Assembly (NCBI GenBank): GCA_963677505.2
Contig: CAXXWB010000054.1
Span: 1 to 64,000 of the forward strand
DNA from: JBGSUZ01 sp963677505
Lineage (GTDB): Bacteria; Bacillota; Clostridia; Peptostreptococcales; Acidaminobacteraceae
Length of the DNA stretch: 64,000 nucleotides
Direction of reading: 5' to 3'
Within the stretch, counting starts at the first letter, position 1. Each line of letters starts with the position of its first letter. The notes beneath the pieces were generated by a model. It saw nothing but the letters and a program-made list of their open reading frames with translations. It was not told the DNA's origin and ran no database searches. A program made the position numbers and the translations under genes. Below, one piece after another: positions 19,050 to 26,776 of the stretch.

Positions 19050-19161
19050 ATGGTACCTCCTTAAATAAATGTCCTAATTTAGGTATAACAGAAAAATAAA
19101 TATAATAAAAATACCAATTAATGATAATATATATAATAAATAATTATAAATCGAGGTGCTT

Positions 19162-20049
19162 ATGGACGTTAAACAACTCCAGTATTTTAAAACCATTGTT
19201 GAGCACCAAAGTATTTCCAAGGCGGCAGAACAGCTTCATTTGGCACAGCCTGCCCTCAGTCGTCAGCTCAAGCAACTAGAAGAAGAACTTAACGTATCTT
19301 TGATTGAGCGAACCACACGTCACTTCGTTGTAACGGAAGCCGGAAAGCAATTGGCCTATAGAGCAGAGCAAATTTTAAGTTTGATGGACACCATCCTTAA
19401 TGAAATGCATGAAATTCAATCTGGGAAAAGTGGTGTTATCAGAATTGGGACCATTGGCTCTGAAATGGAAATATTGTTGCCTGATTTAATTGCGGCCTTT
19501 TATCAGTCCTATCCCCAAGTTGTCTTTCAATGTAATGAAGGCAGTTCTATTGAAGTTATCGAAAGATTGGAACATGGTCTCATAGACTTAGGGATTGTCA
19601 GAAGTCCTGTAGAGGCAGTTCATTATCATCAAATGTATTTTGCCAGACATCCTATGGTAGCGGCGAAAACAGCAAACCCTAAGTGGGAATCAGTGAAAAA
19701 GGAACTCACTTGGATTGACTTGAAAGATGAGAAATTGATTGTTCTCAACCGCTATGCAGAGGTTATTAAAAAAGCCTGTTTGGAAGAGGGATTTGAACCT
19801 ACATTGATTGCAAGTGTAGAGGATACCCGATCTTTGCTTCTATTAGCGGGTACAGGAATAGGCACTGCCATCGTTCAAGAGGACTGGCTTCAAATGGTTT
19901 CTACGCCCTTTGTCAGTAAAGTTATTCAAGCCAAAGCCTTAGAAACACAAACCTTAGTTTTATGGCCCAAAAACCGACCGATACCGACCATAGCCCTTAA
20001 ATTTATTGAGAGTATAAGTAATAATCAAACGAGAAAAGGAGTATTGTGA
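19162..20049 (+). CDS. LysR-family transcriptional regulator
   Basis: The protein has 295 residues with the standard LysR layout: winged HTH at 1-60 (MDVKQLQYFKTIVEHQSIS, then AAEQLHLAQPALSRQLKQLE) and a periplasmic-binding-protein-like effector domain from about 90. ATG 19162 follows GAGG; a GTG two codons upstream is less well placed. It is divergent from nhaC and so probably regulates it, as LysR proteins commonly do. Its stop overlaps the start of the DUF3006 gene by one base. Confidence 0.85.
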   Translation: MDVKQLQYFKTIVEHQSISKAAEQLHLAQPALSRQLKQLEEELNVSLIERTTRHFVVTEAGKQLAYRAEQILSLMDTILNEMHEIQSGKSGVIRIGTIGSEMEILLPDLIAAFYQSYPQVVFQCNEGSSIEVIERLEHGLIDLGIVRSPVEAVHYHQMYFARHPMVAAKTANPKWESVKKELTWIDLKDEKLIVLNRYAEVIKKACLEEGFEPTLIASVEDTRSLLLLAGTGIGTAIVQEDWLQMVSTPFVSKVIQAKALETQTLVLWPKNRPIPTIALKFIESISNNQTRKGVL

Positions 20050-20261
20050 TGAAAGGTTATATTGATAGAATTGAAGGAAATTACTACATTGTTGAGTTAG
20101 AAAGTGAAGAGGTCATTCAGGTTGAAAAGGGCTCTGTTACTGCGAAAGAAGGCGACGTGGTCCAAATAGAAAATGGACAGATTGTCAGCGTTTTAGAAGA
20201 TGAAACAGAAAAAAGAAAAGCTTCCGTAGAAGCTTTAATGAATGATTTATTTAGTGAGTGA
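20049..20261 (+). CDS. DUF3006 family small protein
   Basis: A 70-residue protein starting MKGYIDRIEGNYYIVELE, the DUF3006 signature, with a small beta-barrel followed by a charged helix (EKRKASVEALMNDLF). Function unknown; elsewhere the family often lies next to ComEC/MBL-type genes, here it follows a LysR regulator. Its ATG shares one base with the LysR TGA, and AAGGAG lies within the LysR end, so translation is coupled. Confidence 0.75.
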   Translation: MKGYIDRIEGNYYIVELESEEVIQVEKGSVTAKEGDVVQIENGQIVSVLEDETEKRKASVEALMNDLFSE

Positions 20262-20381
20262 CTTGTCAAAGCCGTACATAGGATCAAAGATGTTCCCGTC
20301 ATTGTACATGATTAAGACGATGTCCGCATCGCTTTCTTCTAAAATGTCGTAGCAGTCTTTTTCAAGATATTGTGAGTCCAT
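20247..20381 (-). CDS. Possible 44-residue protein or gene remnant
   Basis: A minus-strand frame from ATG 20381 to TAA 20247 encodes 44 acidic residues (MDSQYLEKDCYDILEESDAD at the N-terminus, ending DPMYGFDKSLTK). The composition looks coding, and it overlaps the DUF3006 gene end by 15 bp, but no ribosome site precedes the ATG and the frame stays open upstream of it. It may be the 3' remnant of a lost gene. I do not recognise it. Confidence 0.3.
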   Translation of the reverse strand: MDSQYLEKDCYDILEESDADIVLIMYNDGNIFDPMYGFDKSLTK

Positions 20382-20613
20382 TAAAGCGGATAAATGCAAT
20401 ATCAAATTTGAAGAACTTATTTAATTTACAAGCTCTAATATTTTTCAATGAAATAGGTGAGAAAACATCTGAGCGACTAGCTACAGAATTAAAACAATTA
20501 CATGGAATTATTACATATAATAGCAATAAAATGAAAAATATATATTGATATAAATAAATTATTGTAGTACGATGGTATAAAATGTATAAAATAAATTATT
20601 TTGGAGGGATTTG
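20382..20613. other. Low-GC intergenic stretch with a possible coding remnant
   Basis: A plus-strand frame without a convincing start runs to TGA at about 20548 (contains FFNEIGEKTSERLATELKQL). It could be the end of a decayed gene. The last 60 bases form the upstream region of the exported protein; GGAGGG lies at 20603-20608. Confidence 0.25.
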
Positions 20614-21690
20614 ATGAGAGCAAGTAAGATTTTATCAAAGGTCATAGTTGTAATGTTTCTAACCAGTTTCATGTCCATGGCATTTGCTGGTGCAGATCAG
20701 GTAAATGATCGTTTGACTTTTTCACAAGCGAGTAGTAACAGGTATATTTATTCTAACAATCCTGAGTATCTATTACCCGAGCATTTAGGTCCTTCAGTTA
20801 CTGGCGGTTATACTATAAGTCAGGCTTTAGTTGCGAATACAAATTATGATGCAGAGTTTAGTCATAAGAATTACGCTAATTACAGGTTAAGGATAGGTGT
20901 TCTGATTTGTAATACAAATAGTACCGCACAAATGATTCGAGTATTTAATAATAATAATGCAAATAGTGGTACTTATTATAGGCCCCTTGGTGCTTCAGTA
21001 GAAACTACATATTGGAAGGCATCTCCGGGTTACCAGGATATTTCAGTACCAGCAAACAAGACTGTTTTTATATGTAGTACACTAGTAAGTCACGGACAGT
21101 ATGCTGTTGGAAAAGTGTTATTTAAACCATTATCTAGTAATATGTATTGTAAAATTGCGTTTGTTAAAACTGACGATAAGGTGGTCAATCCAACTTTAGA
21201 TGCAAATAATGCAATTAGTGTACCACAAGTAACTGGAAATGGTCAAACTCAAACAACAGCAGCTTATTTGTCTGACGCAAGAACTGCTACATATGACTAC
21301 ACACTTGAAACAAACAAAAACAAAGCTTTTTATATAAATTTAGTGGTTCCAACAAAACAAGCGGTTTCTAACTTAAATGAGTATGAAAATCCACAATACT
21401 ATCTGCCAAATAGTCGTCCTCAATTAATGGGGAATTACGGAATGTGCTATTTTATAACACTGAAAAATGCGAGTGGAAAAAAGCTACGCATTACTCCTGA
21501 TTGGACTAGTGTCCATGCAAATGGCACCACATATCAAGACTACGCTATCTATGATGGGTCAATCTGGAAGAGCATTCATATATCAGATAACCCTGGATAT
21601 GTTGATCTCACTGTACCATCTAATCAAAGCTTTAAGTTTGTACTTCCTGGTGGAAATACAGGGAATGTCTATTGTAAGTTCATTAATTAG
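20614..21690 (+). CDS. Secreted protein of unknown function with an internal duplication
   Basis: A 358-residue protein with a signal peptide (MRASKILSK..., cleavage likely after MAFA near 25) and no membrane anchor, so it is probably released or wall-associated. The mature part looks all-beta and rich in Asn, Tyr and Thr. Two related segments are visible: about 48-185 (NNPEYLLPEHLG ... SPGYQDISVPANKTVF ... NMYCKIAF) and about 258-358 (ENPQYYLPNSRP ... NPGYVDLTVPSNQSFK ... NVYCKFIN). I do not recognise the family. ATG 20614 follows GGAGGG; a TTG directly before it is less likely. The gene is more AT-rich than its neighbours and is flanked by large non-coding gaps, which hints at acquisition. 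Confidence 0.6.
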   Translation: MRASKILSKVIVVMFLTSFMSMAFAGADQVNDRLTFSQASSNRYIYSNNPEYLLPEHLGPSVTGGYTISQALVANTNYDAEFSHKNYANYRLRIGVLICNTNSTAQMIRVFNNNNANSGTYYRPLGASVETTYWKASPGYQDISVPANKTVFICSTLVSHGQYAVGKVLFKPLSSNMYCKIAFVKTDDKVVNPTLDANNAISVPQVTGNGQTQTTAAYLSDARTATYDYTLETNKNKAFYINLVVPTKQAVSNLNEYENPQYYLPNSRPQLMGNYGMCYFITLKNASGKKLRITPDWTSVHANGTTYQDYAIYDGSIWKSIHISDNPGYVDLTVPSNQSFKFVLPGGNTGNVYCKFIN

Positions 21691-22451
21691 TTAATAGTAA
21701 ATATTTGTTATGCTTATATAAGTACATGTATCTTCTTATTTTTCACATCATGTAAGGGTTAGATTGAATTAAATAAACAGAAAGAGCGTATCGAGTAAAA
21801 TTCGATACGCTCTTTTATATGCATAGACTAGTCTGAAGGTGTTATATACTATCTGTTTTCAAAATTTTTAAGATTTATCATATAAAATATAAATGGGTTT
21901 CATCACACACTATGAAATGTTTCAGGCGAATAGTAAGTCCTTAAGAAGCGCTTGTTTAAAAATTTGAGCTAATTTCCTCAAGCGTTTATAATTTGGTATG
22001 CTGGCTTAAATAGGGTAATTACATGAGATTTTACTGTTGTTATGAAGTTGTCTGTGGTGTTGTGAGTCAAACTGCTTTTAGCACTTGAAAATATTTCTTG
22101 TAATATTCCGTATTTGCATAGAGATATATTGTATGCGTTCAGAGTTTAATTGTAACGTGCTTGATTCTGGAAGTATTGTCCCATTCGAAAAGAAAAATGT
22201 AACTATTATAAAATACAAGGAAACGTGACTTCGCAATTGACCAGACAATATATGTATCATAGAATTAATTCGTTTTTTTGATTTTAGTTCATTGAGCTTA
22301 AAATTTATAAAAAAGACATCAACCGTGAGTTTTCATTAATAAGAAATGGTTTATGCTTCATTAATGGAAAATTAATAATTTCAGGGTATAATGGCTATAA
22401 GTCAATAATATAGTGACTAATAAGTGAACAAAACTGATAGGAGTGTAAACA
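21691..22451. other. 760-bp non-coding stretch
   Basis: Apart from the terminator at 21781-21815 no gene is supported. It is very AT-rich. A minus-strand fragment near 21900-21960 (containing KRFLRTYYSPETFHSV then stop) might be a decayed coding end. A TATAAT at 22387-22392 is a candidate -10 for the lemA-like gene. Confidence 0.4.
21781..21815 (+). terminator. Terminator of the exported-protein gene
   Basis: AAAGAGCGTATCGA (21781-21794) pairs perfectly with TCGATACGCTCTTT (21802-21815), loop of 7 nt, T-rich tail; it acts on either strand. Confidence 0.8.
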
Positions 22452-23021
22452 ATGAAAAAAGGTTTTATGGCTTTAATTATTATTGCAGTGATGATATTGG
22501 GTCTGGGAGGATATTTGGTTTCTACTTATAACGGGTTAGTGAAAGACAGTGAAAATGTAAAAGTGGCCATTAGTCAAATTGACAACCAACTTCAAAGACG
22601 TAACGATTTAATTCCTAACTTAGTGGAAACTGTAAAAGGTTATGCTGCTCAAGAGAAAGATGTTTTCTTAGGTGTTTCTGAAGCTCGTGCCAAATTAGCA
22701 GGGTCAACCACAGTCGGTGATAAAGCTGCAGCAGATGGGGAATTGTCAGGGGCATTATCTCGATTGTTAGCCATTGCAGAAGCTTACCCAGAACTTAAAT
22801 CGGATGCAAACTTCCGCCAGCTTTCTGATGAACTTGCAGGAACGGAAAATCGAATAGCTGTAGCAAGAACAGGCTATAATGAAATAGCCAATTCTTATAA
22901 CAAAAAAGTAAAGACCTTCCCAACTGTTATTTTTGCAGGTATGCTTGGTTTTGAAAAAGTAGAATATTTTGAAGCCGAAGAAGGTGCAACAGAAGCACCA
23001 GCCGTTAACTTTGGCAATTAA
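22452..23021 (+). CDS. LemA family protein
   Basis: A 189-residue protein with one N-terminal membrane helix (MALIIIAVMILGLGGYLV) and the LemA core: YNGLVKDSENVKVAISQID, then LQRRNDLIPNLVETVKGYA and NRIAVARTGYNEIANSYNKK. The coiled-coil body is probably on the outer side. The role of LemA proteins is not settled; they are typically encoded with TPM-domain proteins, as here, 39 nt downstream. AGGAGTG precedes ATG 22452. Confidence 0.88.
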   Translation: MKKGFMALIIIAVMILGLGGYLVSTYNGLVKDSENVKVAISQIDNQLQRRNDLIPNLVETVKGYAAQEKDVFLGVSEARAKLAGSTTVGDKAAADGELSGALSRLLAIAEAYPELKSDANFRQLSDELAGTENRIAVARTGYNEIANSYNKKVKTFPTVIFAGMLGFEKVEYFEAEEGATEAPAVNFGN

Positions 23022-23060
23022 TGGACAACCTTCTCTTAAAAATAATGAAGGGGGACATTT

Positions 23061-23846
23061 ATGAGAAAAATAACTAGGCACGTGCTGGCAATTTTTGTTA
23101 TAGCCCTGTGCTTCTCAAGTGGGCTTATGAAACCCACTTTTGCAGAAACTGCTCTTGAAAAGGCCTTGCCAGAACCGACCAAAGAATTTTTTGTCAACGA
23201 CTACGCCAATCAGTTAAGTGAAACCACAGAAGCCCAAATACAAAGTCAGGCAGTGGCCCTTTATAAGGCCACAAAGGCTCAAGTGGTCGTGGTTACAGTT
23301 CCTTCCTTAGAAGGATACGTCCTTGAAGAATATAGTATTGCTTTGATAAATAAGTGGGGCATTGGGGATGCGAAGCTGGATAATGGGGTGCTCTTACTCC
23401 TAGCATTAGATGAGCGGCAAATGCGTATTGAAGTAGGAACCGGACTTGAAGGTCCACTCAACGACGGTAAAACCGGTCGTATTCAAGATGAGTACATGAT
23501 TCCCTATTTCAAAAACAATGACTTTGACACAGGTATGCTAGGCGGTTTTACTAAAATCACTGAGGTGATTTATGAAGAATACCAGCTCACTGTTCCTAGT
23601 GATGTTGACCCTAGTCCCTACTATAATGCCAGTATAAAAGACAATGAGGATTCTGAACTGAACCCTATTGTTGGGGTAATAGTAGTCATTCTCATTATTT
23701 TGGACCTTATTTTTAACAGAGGCAGAATCACACGCATTCTCTTCTACGCACTAAGCCGAGGTGGCGGACGTGGCGGCGGAGGCGGTGGTGGTTTTGGAGG
23801 CGGCGGTGGGAGCGGTAGCGGCGGCGGCAGTTCTCGTAGTTTCTAA
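23061..23846 (+). CDS. TPM-domain protein (YgcG family) with glycine-rich tail
   Basis: A 261-residue protein: signal peptide to about residue 29 (MKPTFAET), a TPM domain (about 38-175; VNDYANQLSETTEAQIQS ... VEVGTGLEGPLNDG-like block), one membrane helix near 210-232 (IVGVIVVILIILDLIF), and a Gly/Ser tail ending SRSF. Family members are thought to sit on the membrane, with the TPM domain outside; a phosphatase activity is reported for plant relatives only. It forms an operon with the LemA gene and is closed by a terminator. Confidence 0.85.
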   Translation: MRKITRHVLAIFVIALCFSSGLMKPTFAETALEKALPEPTKEFFVNDYANQLSETTEAQIQSQAVALYKATKAQVVVVTVPSLEGYVLEEYSIALINKWGIGDAKLDNGVLLLLALDERQMRIEVGTGLEGPLNDGKTGRIQDEYMIPYFKNNDFDTGMLGGFTKITEVIYEEYQLTVPSDVDPSPYYNASIKDNEDSELNPIVGVIVVILIILDLIFNRGRITRILFYALSRGGGRGGGGGGGFGGGGGSGSGGGSSRSF

Positions 23847-23865
23847 AAACTTAAAATTTCAATGT

Positions 23866-23895
23866 GAAAGCCGTCCAGTTTGGGCGGCTTTCTTT
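23866..23895 (+). terminator. Terminator of the LemA-TPM operon
   Basis: GAAAGCCG (23866-23873) pairs with CGGCTTTC (23885-23892) followed by TTT; the stem can extend inward through CC/GG. Confidence 0.7.
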
Positions 23896-23913
23896 GCGAA
23901 TTCTTAACATCTG

Positions 23914-23977
23914 TTTAGTTGACATTGCAACTAAATAGCGTTAATATAGTTGTGTGCACAACTGTTGTGCTTGCAAC
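23914..23977 (+). promoter_or_regulatory. MarR-MATE promoter with an array of GTTG/CAAC operators
   Basis: TTGACA (23919-23924) and TAATAT (23942-23947), spaced 17 bp, form a near-perfect promoter. Three inverted repeats cover it: TTTAGTTG (23914-23921) with CAACTAAA (23928-23935); AGTTGTG (23948-23954) with CACAACT (23957-23963); GTTG (23964-23967) with CAAC (23974-23977). This is the pattern of a self-regulating MarR operator. Confidence 0.75.
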
Positions 23978-24055
23978 TAAAAAATGCTTAAATGATAGTT
24001 CTAAGTCGATTTTGAATCTCTATACCTAGAGCTAAATCCTTTAAATGAGGTAAAT

Positions 24056-24550
24056 ATGGAAATTCGCACTCAAAAGCAAAACAAAAAATTAAATTTTGAA
24101 TTAGGTCGTTCTATCTCAACAATTTACAGAATTGGAAGATGGCATATGGAGTCTAATTTGATAGACAACTCAGATCTGTCCAGTGGTCAGCATACCTTCC
24201 TCTTCTATTTGTATAATCACGATGGTGCTTCACAGGACGAAATCAGCAGAGCCCTGTCTATTGACAAAGCTAGCACTGCAAGAGCTATTCAAAAACTGGA
24301 AGAGAAAAAATATGTCACTCGCAGCACCAGTGAGAGAGATAAGCGAGTCAATCATGTTTTTCTTACTCAAAAGGGTTGGGACAGCCATAAAGAACTCAAG
24401 AAGAACTCCAAGGCATGGAAGACCATATTGGTTGAAGGCCTAAATGAAGAAGAGCTTAAAATGATGGAGCACATTATTGAAAAGCTCTCTGAGAATGCTT
24501 CTAATTATAAAAAGGCAATGTTTAAGAAAGGCGGTACACATGACAAGTAG
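24056..24550 (+). CDS. MarR-family transcriptional regulator
   Basis: A 164-residue MarR protein: dimerisation helices at both ends, winged HTH in the middle (QDEISRALSIDKASTARAIQ, wing with TSERDKRVNHVFLT, the conserved D-x-R). It very likely represses its own operon through the palindromes at 23914-23977 and is released by a compound exported by the MATE pump. ATG 24056 follows a weak site (GAGGTAA). Its last 11 bases overlap the start of the MATE gene. Confidence 0.88.
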   Translation: MEIRTQKQNKKLNFELGRSISTIYRIGRWHMESNLIDNSDLSSGQHTFLFYLYNHDGASQDEISRALSIDKASTARAIQKLEEKKYVTRSTSERDKRVNHVFLTQKGWDSHKELKKNSKAWKTILVEGLNEEELKMMEHIIEKLSENASNYKKAMFKKGGTHDK

Positions 24551-25910
24551 TGATCAATTAAAAACAGAGAGCGTCGGAAAACTACTGATGAAGTTTTCAA
24601 TACCAGCCATTATTGGGATGATGGTTAATGCACTATATAATGTAGTAGATAGAATGTATATCGGTTGGATTGGACCAATGGCAATGACGGGAATAGGTCT
24701 TAATTTACCCTTTATGACAATTCTCATGGCTTTTGGTATGTTAGTTGGCATAGGTGGCGCAGCTATTATTTCTATACGTTTAGGTCAGGGTAAAAAGGAT
24801 GAGGCAGAAAAAATTCTCGGCAATGCAGTGTCACTGTTGATTCTTATTATGTCAATTGTAACTATTCTAGGTTTTATTTATAAAAGACCGCTCTTATATT
24901 TAGCAGGTGCGAGTTCGGCAACCATTGAATATGCGGATCAGTACTTGACTATTATTTTAATGGGTGCAATTTTCCAAGGGGTCGGTTTCGGAATTAACAA
25001 TATTATCCGTGCCGAAGGAAGCCCTAAAATAGCCATGTACACCATGCTGATTGGTGCCCTTATTAATATTATACTGGATCCAATTTTAATATTCGGATGC
25101 CATATGGGTATCAGTGGTGCGGCTTGGGCGACGATCTTCTCACAATTTGTTTCTATGGTATGGGTCATGAGTCACTTTGTGAAAGGCAATGGTCGTCTAA
25201 AATTCCATCCTAAGAATATGAAATTGGAACTTTCGGTAATTGGAAGTATTATGGCAATTGGTATTTCTCCATTTGCAATGCAAATTGCAGCAAGTATTGT
25301 TACCTTAATTTCTAACAATGCTCTTAAAACAAATGGCGGTGATATTGCTATTGGCGCAATGACAGTAATCAACGCAATAGTCATTTTCTTCTTAATGCCT
25401 ATATTTGGAATCAATCAAGGGACTCAGCCTATCATAGGGTATAACTATGGGGCTAAGGAATACAAACGCGTAAAAGAAGCGCTAAAGTTAGCCATTATGG
25501 CAGCAACAAGTATTTGCCTTGTGGGCTTTGTGCTAACACAATTCTTTACGGTCACTTTGATTAAAATATTTAATAGTGACCCAGAGCTTCTAAAAGTTGC
25601 TAGCTATGGCATGAAGGTATTCCTTTCTATGATGCCACTGTTAGGCGCTCAAATTGTAAGTGCTAATTACTTCCAAGCAGTTGGGAAAGCCCCTAAAGCT
25701 ATGTTTCTTAGCTTGCTCAGACAAGTGATTGTTTTAATCCCAATGCTCTTGATCTTACCACATTATTTCGGGCTAAAAGGGGTTTGGTTTGCAGGTCCAA
25801 TATCGGATGCAACTGCCTTTATAGTTACTGTAATATTCTTATTAGTTGAGATGAGACATTTAGAAGATTCCCATGATTTGCATCAAGAAAGTTTAAGCCA
25901 AGCAGAATAA
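24540..25910 (+). CDS. MATE family multidrug efflux transporter
   Basis: A 456-residue integral membrane protein with about 12 membrane helices in two repeated halves, expected to export cationic drugs with a Na+ or H+ gradient. Features include PAIIGMMVNALYNVVDRMYI in the first half and GINQGTQPIIGYNYGAK in the second, a conserved MATE segment. ATG 24540 (MTSSDQLKTESVG) overlaps the MarR stop, so the two are translationally coupled; the frame is open further upstream inside marR without a start signal. It converges on the flavodoxin gene, 8 nt away. Confidence 0.88.
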   Translation: MTSSDQLKTESVGKLLMKFSIPAIIGMMVNALYNVVDRMYIGWIGPMAMTGIGLNLPFMTILMAFGMLVGIGGAAIISIRLGQGKKDEAEKILGNAVSLLILIMSIVTILGFIYKRPLLYLAGASSATIEYADQYLTIILMGAIFQGVGFGINNIIRAEGSPKIAMYTMLIGALINIILDPILIFGCHMGISGAAWATIFSQFVSMVWVMSHFVKGNGRLKFHPKNMKLELSVIGSIMAIGISPFAMQIAASIVTLISNNALKTNGGDIAIGAMTVINAIVIFFLMPIFGINQGTQPIIGYNYGAKEYKRVKEALKLAIMAATSICLVGFVLTQFFTVTLIKIFNSDPELLKVASYGMKVFLSMMPLLGAQIVSANYFQAVGKAPKAMFLSLLRQVIVLIPMLLILPHYFGLKGVWFAGPISDATAFIVTVIFLLVEMRHLEDSHDLHQESLSQAE

Positions 25911-25918
25911 AATAATAT

Positions 25919-26386
25919 TTAAAAACTATCGCTAAGCTTTATAGCCATTTGCTCAATATTTCTTTCTCGATTGGAGCCTTTCCAATTAATGATGCCAGTA
26001 CCCACAATATTGCCTTTTTTCTCTTGGCAAATTGATTTCATTCTGTTGATGGTAGGTATGCCTCCCATCCAAGCAAAGGGAAAAAGGTGGGTGACAAAGA
26101 GAGCTGTTTTCTTGTTTTCTAGGGATGGGATGGCATTTAGATAAGCGAGCATAGCCCCAGAAACATTAAAGCCTCGGACAGGGCAAGCAAGTATAACGCC
26201 TTCGTAAGGGATTAAATCGGGTATACGGTCGAGTTGAATTTTAGTAGGATCGATTTCTCTTTCATCACTTGGAACAATGCTTTCAATCGTAACGGAGTGC
26301 CCTCGGTTTTGCAACTTTTGACTTACTATTTCTGCGACAGAAAGGGTATTGCCTGTTTGAGAATGGACAATAATACCAATGTTCAT
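25919..26386 (-). CDS. Flavodoxin-family protein
   Basis: A 155-residue flavodoxin-like protein with the FMN phosphate loop HSQTGNTLSVAE at the N-terminus and a second flavin-contact loop around ACPVRGFNVSGAM. It probably carries electrons or supports a quinone/flavin reductase; the partner is not adjacent. ATG 26386 follows AAGGAG (AAAAGGAGTT). It is monocistronic and convergent with the MATE gene. Confidence 0.8.
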   Translation of the reverse strand: MNIGIIVHSQTGNTLSVAEIVSQKLQNRGHSVTIESIVPSDEREIDPTKIQLDRIPDLIPYEGVILACPVRGFNVSGAMLAYLNAIPSLENKKTALFVTHLFPFAWMGGIPTINRMKSICQEKKGNIVGTGIINWKGSNRERNIEQMAIKLSDSF

Positions 26387-26527
26387 AGAAAACTCCTTTT
26401 GTATATGAGATTACTTTAAACCTATGCTTATTTTACACACTTGTCAATTATTAGTTTGTCAGAACAATATCAGGGTATTTTAAGTATAGTTGAGATAAGT
26501 AGTGTCAACAAAAAGGAGGTCATACAT

Positions 26528-26776
26528 ATGATTATTATGGGGATTCAAGTGGGGAATCGCGAACACGATGCCATTAAGCTCCAAGAGGTTTTAACAAAAT
26601 ACGGCTGCATCATAAAGACCCGTTTGGGCGTTCATGAAGCAACCGTAGAAGGTTTGTGTGCCTCGAAAGGCCTAATTATTCTCGAATTTATTACTGGAAA
26701 AGAGAATGAAGTCAAGGACTTGGAAAAAGAACTGCACGCCCTTGAAAGTATTACTGTCAGAAAAATGGAATTCTAA
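26528..26776 (+). CDS. TM1266-type putative iron-only hydrogenase system regulator
   Basis: An 82-residue ACT-like protein: IMGIQVGNREHDAIKLQEVL then GCIIKTRLGVHEA and a C-terminal strand ITVRKMEF. This matches the TM1266 family, which is often found near [FeFe]-hydrogenase genes; no hydrogenase gene lies in the window. A strong AAGGAGGT precedes ATG 26528, which decides the start. The stop overlaps the stop of the convergent topB by 4 bp. Confidence 0.7.
   Translation: MIIMGIQVGNREHDAIKLQEVLTKYGCIIKTRLGVHEATVEGLCASKGLIILEFITGKENEVKDLEKELHALESITVRKMEF

Noticed and set aside
23755..23843. GGC-rich repeat as a possible CRISPR or satellite
   Set aside because: It is in frame and codes for the Gly/Ser tail typical of TPM-domain proteins; the units are irregular and there are no spacers.
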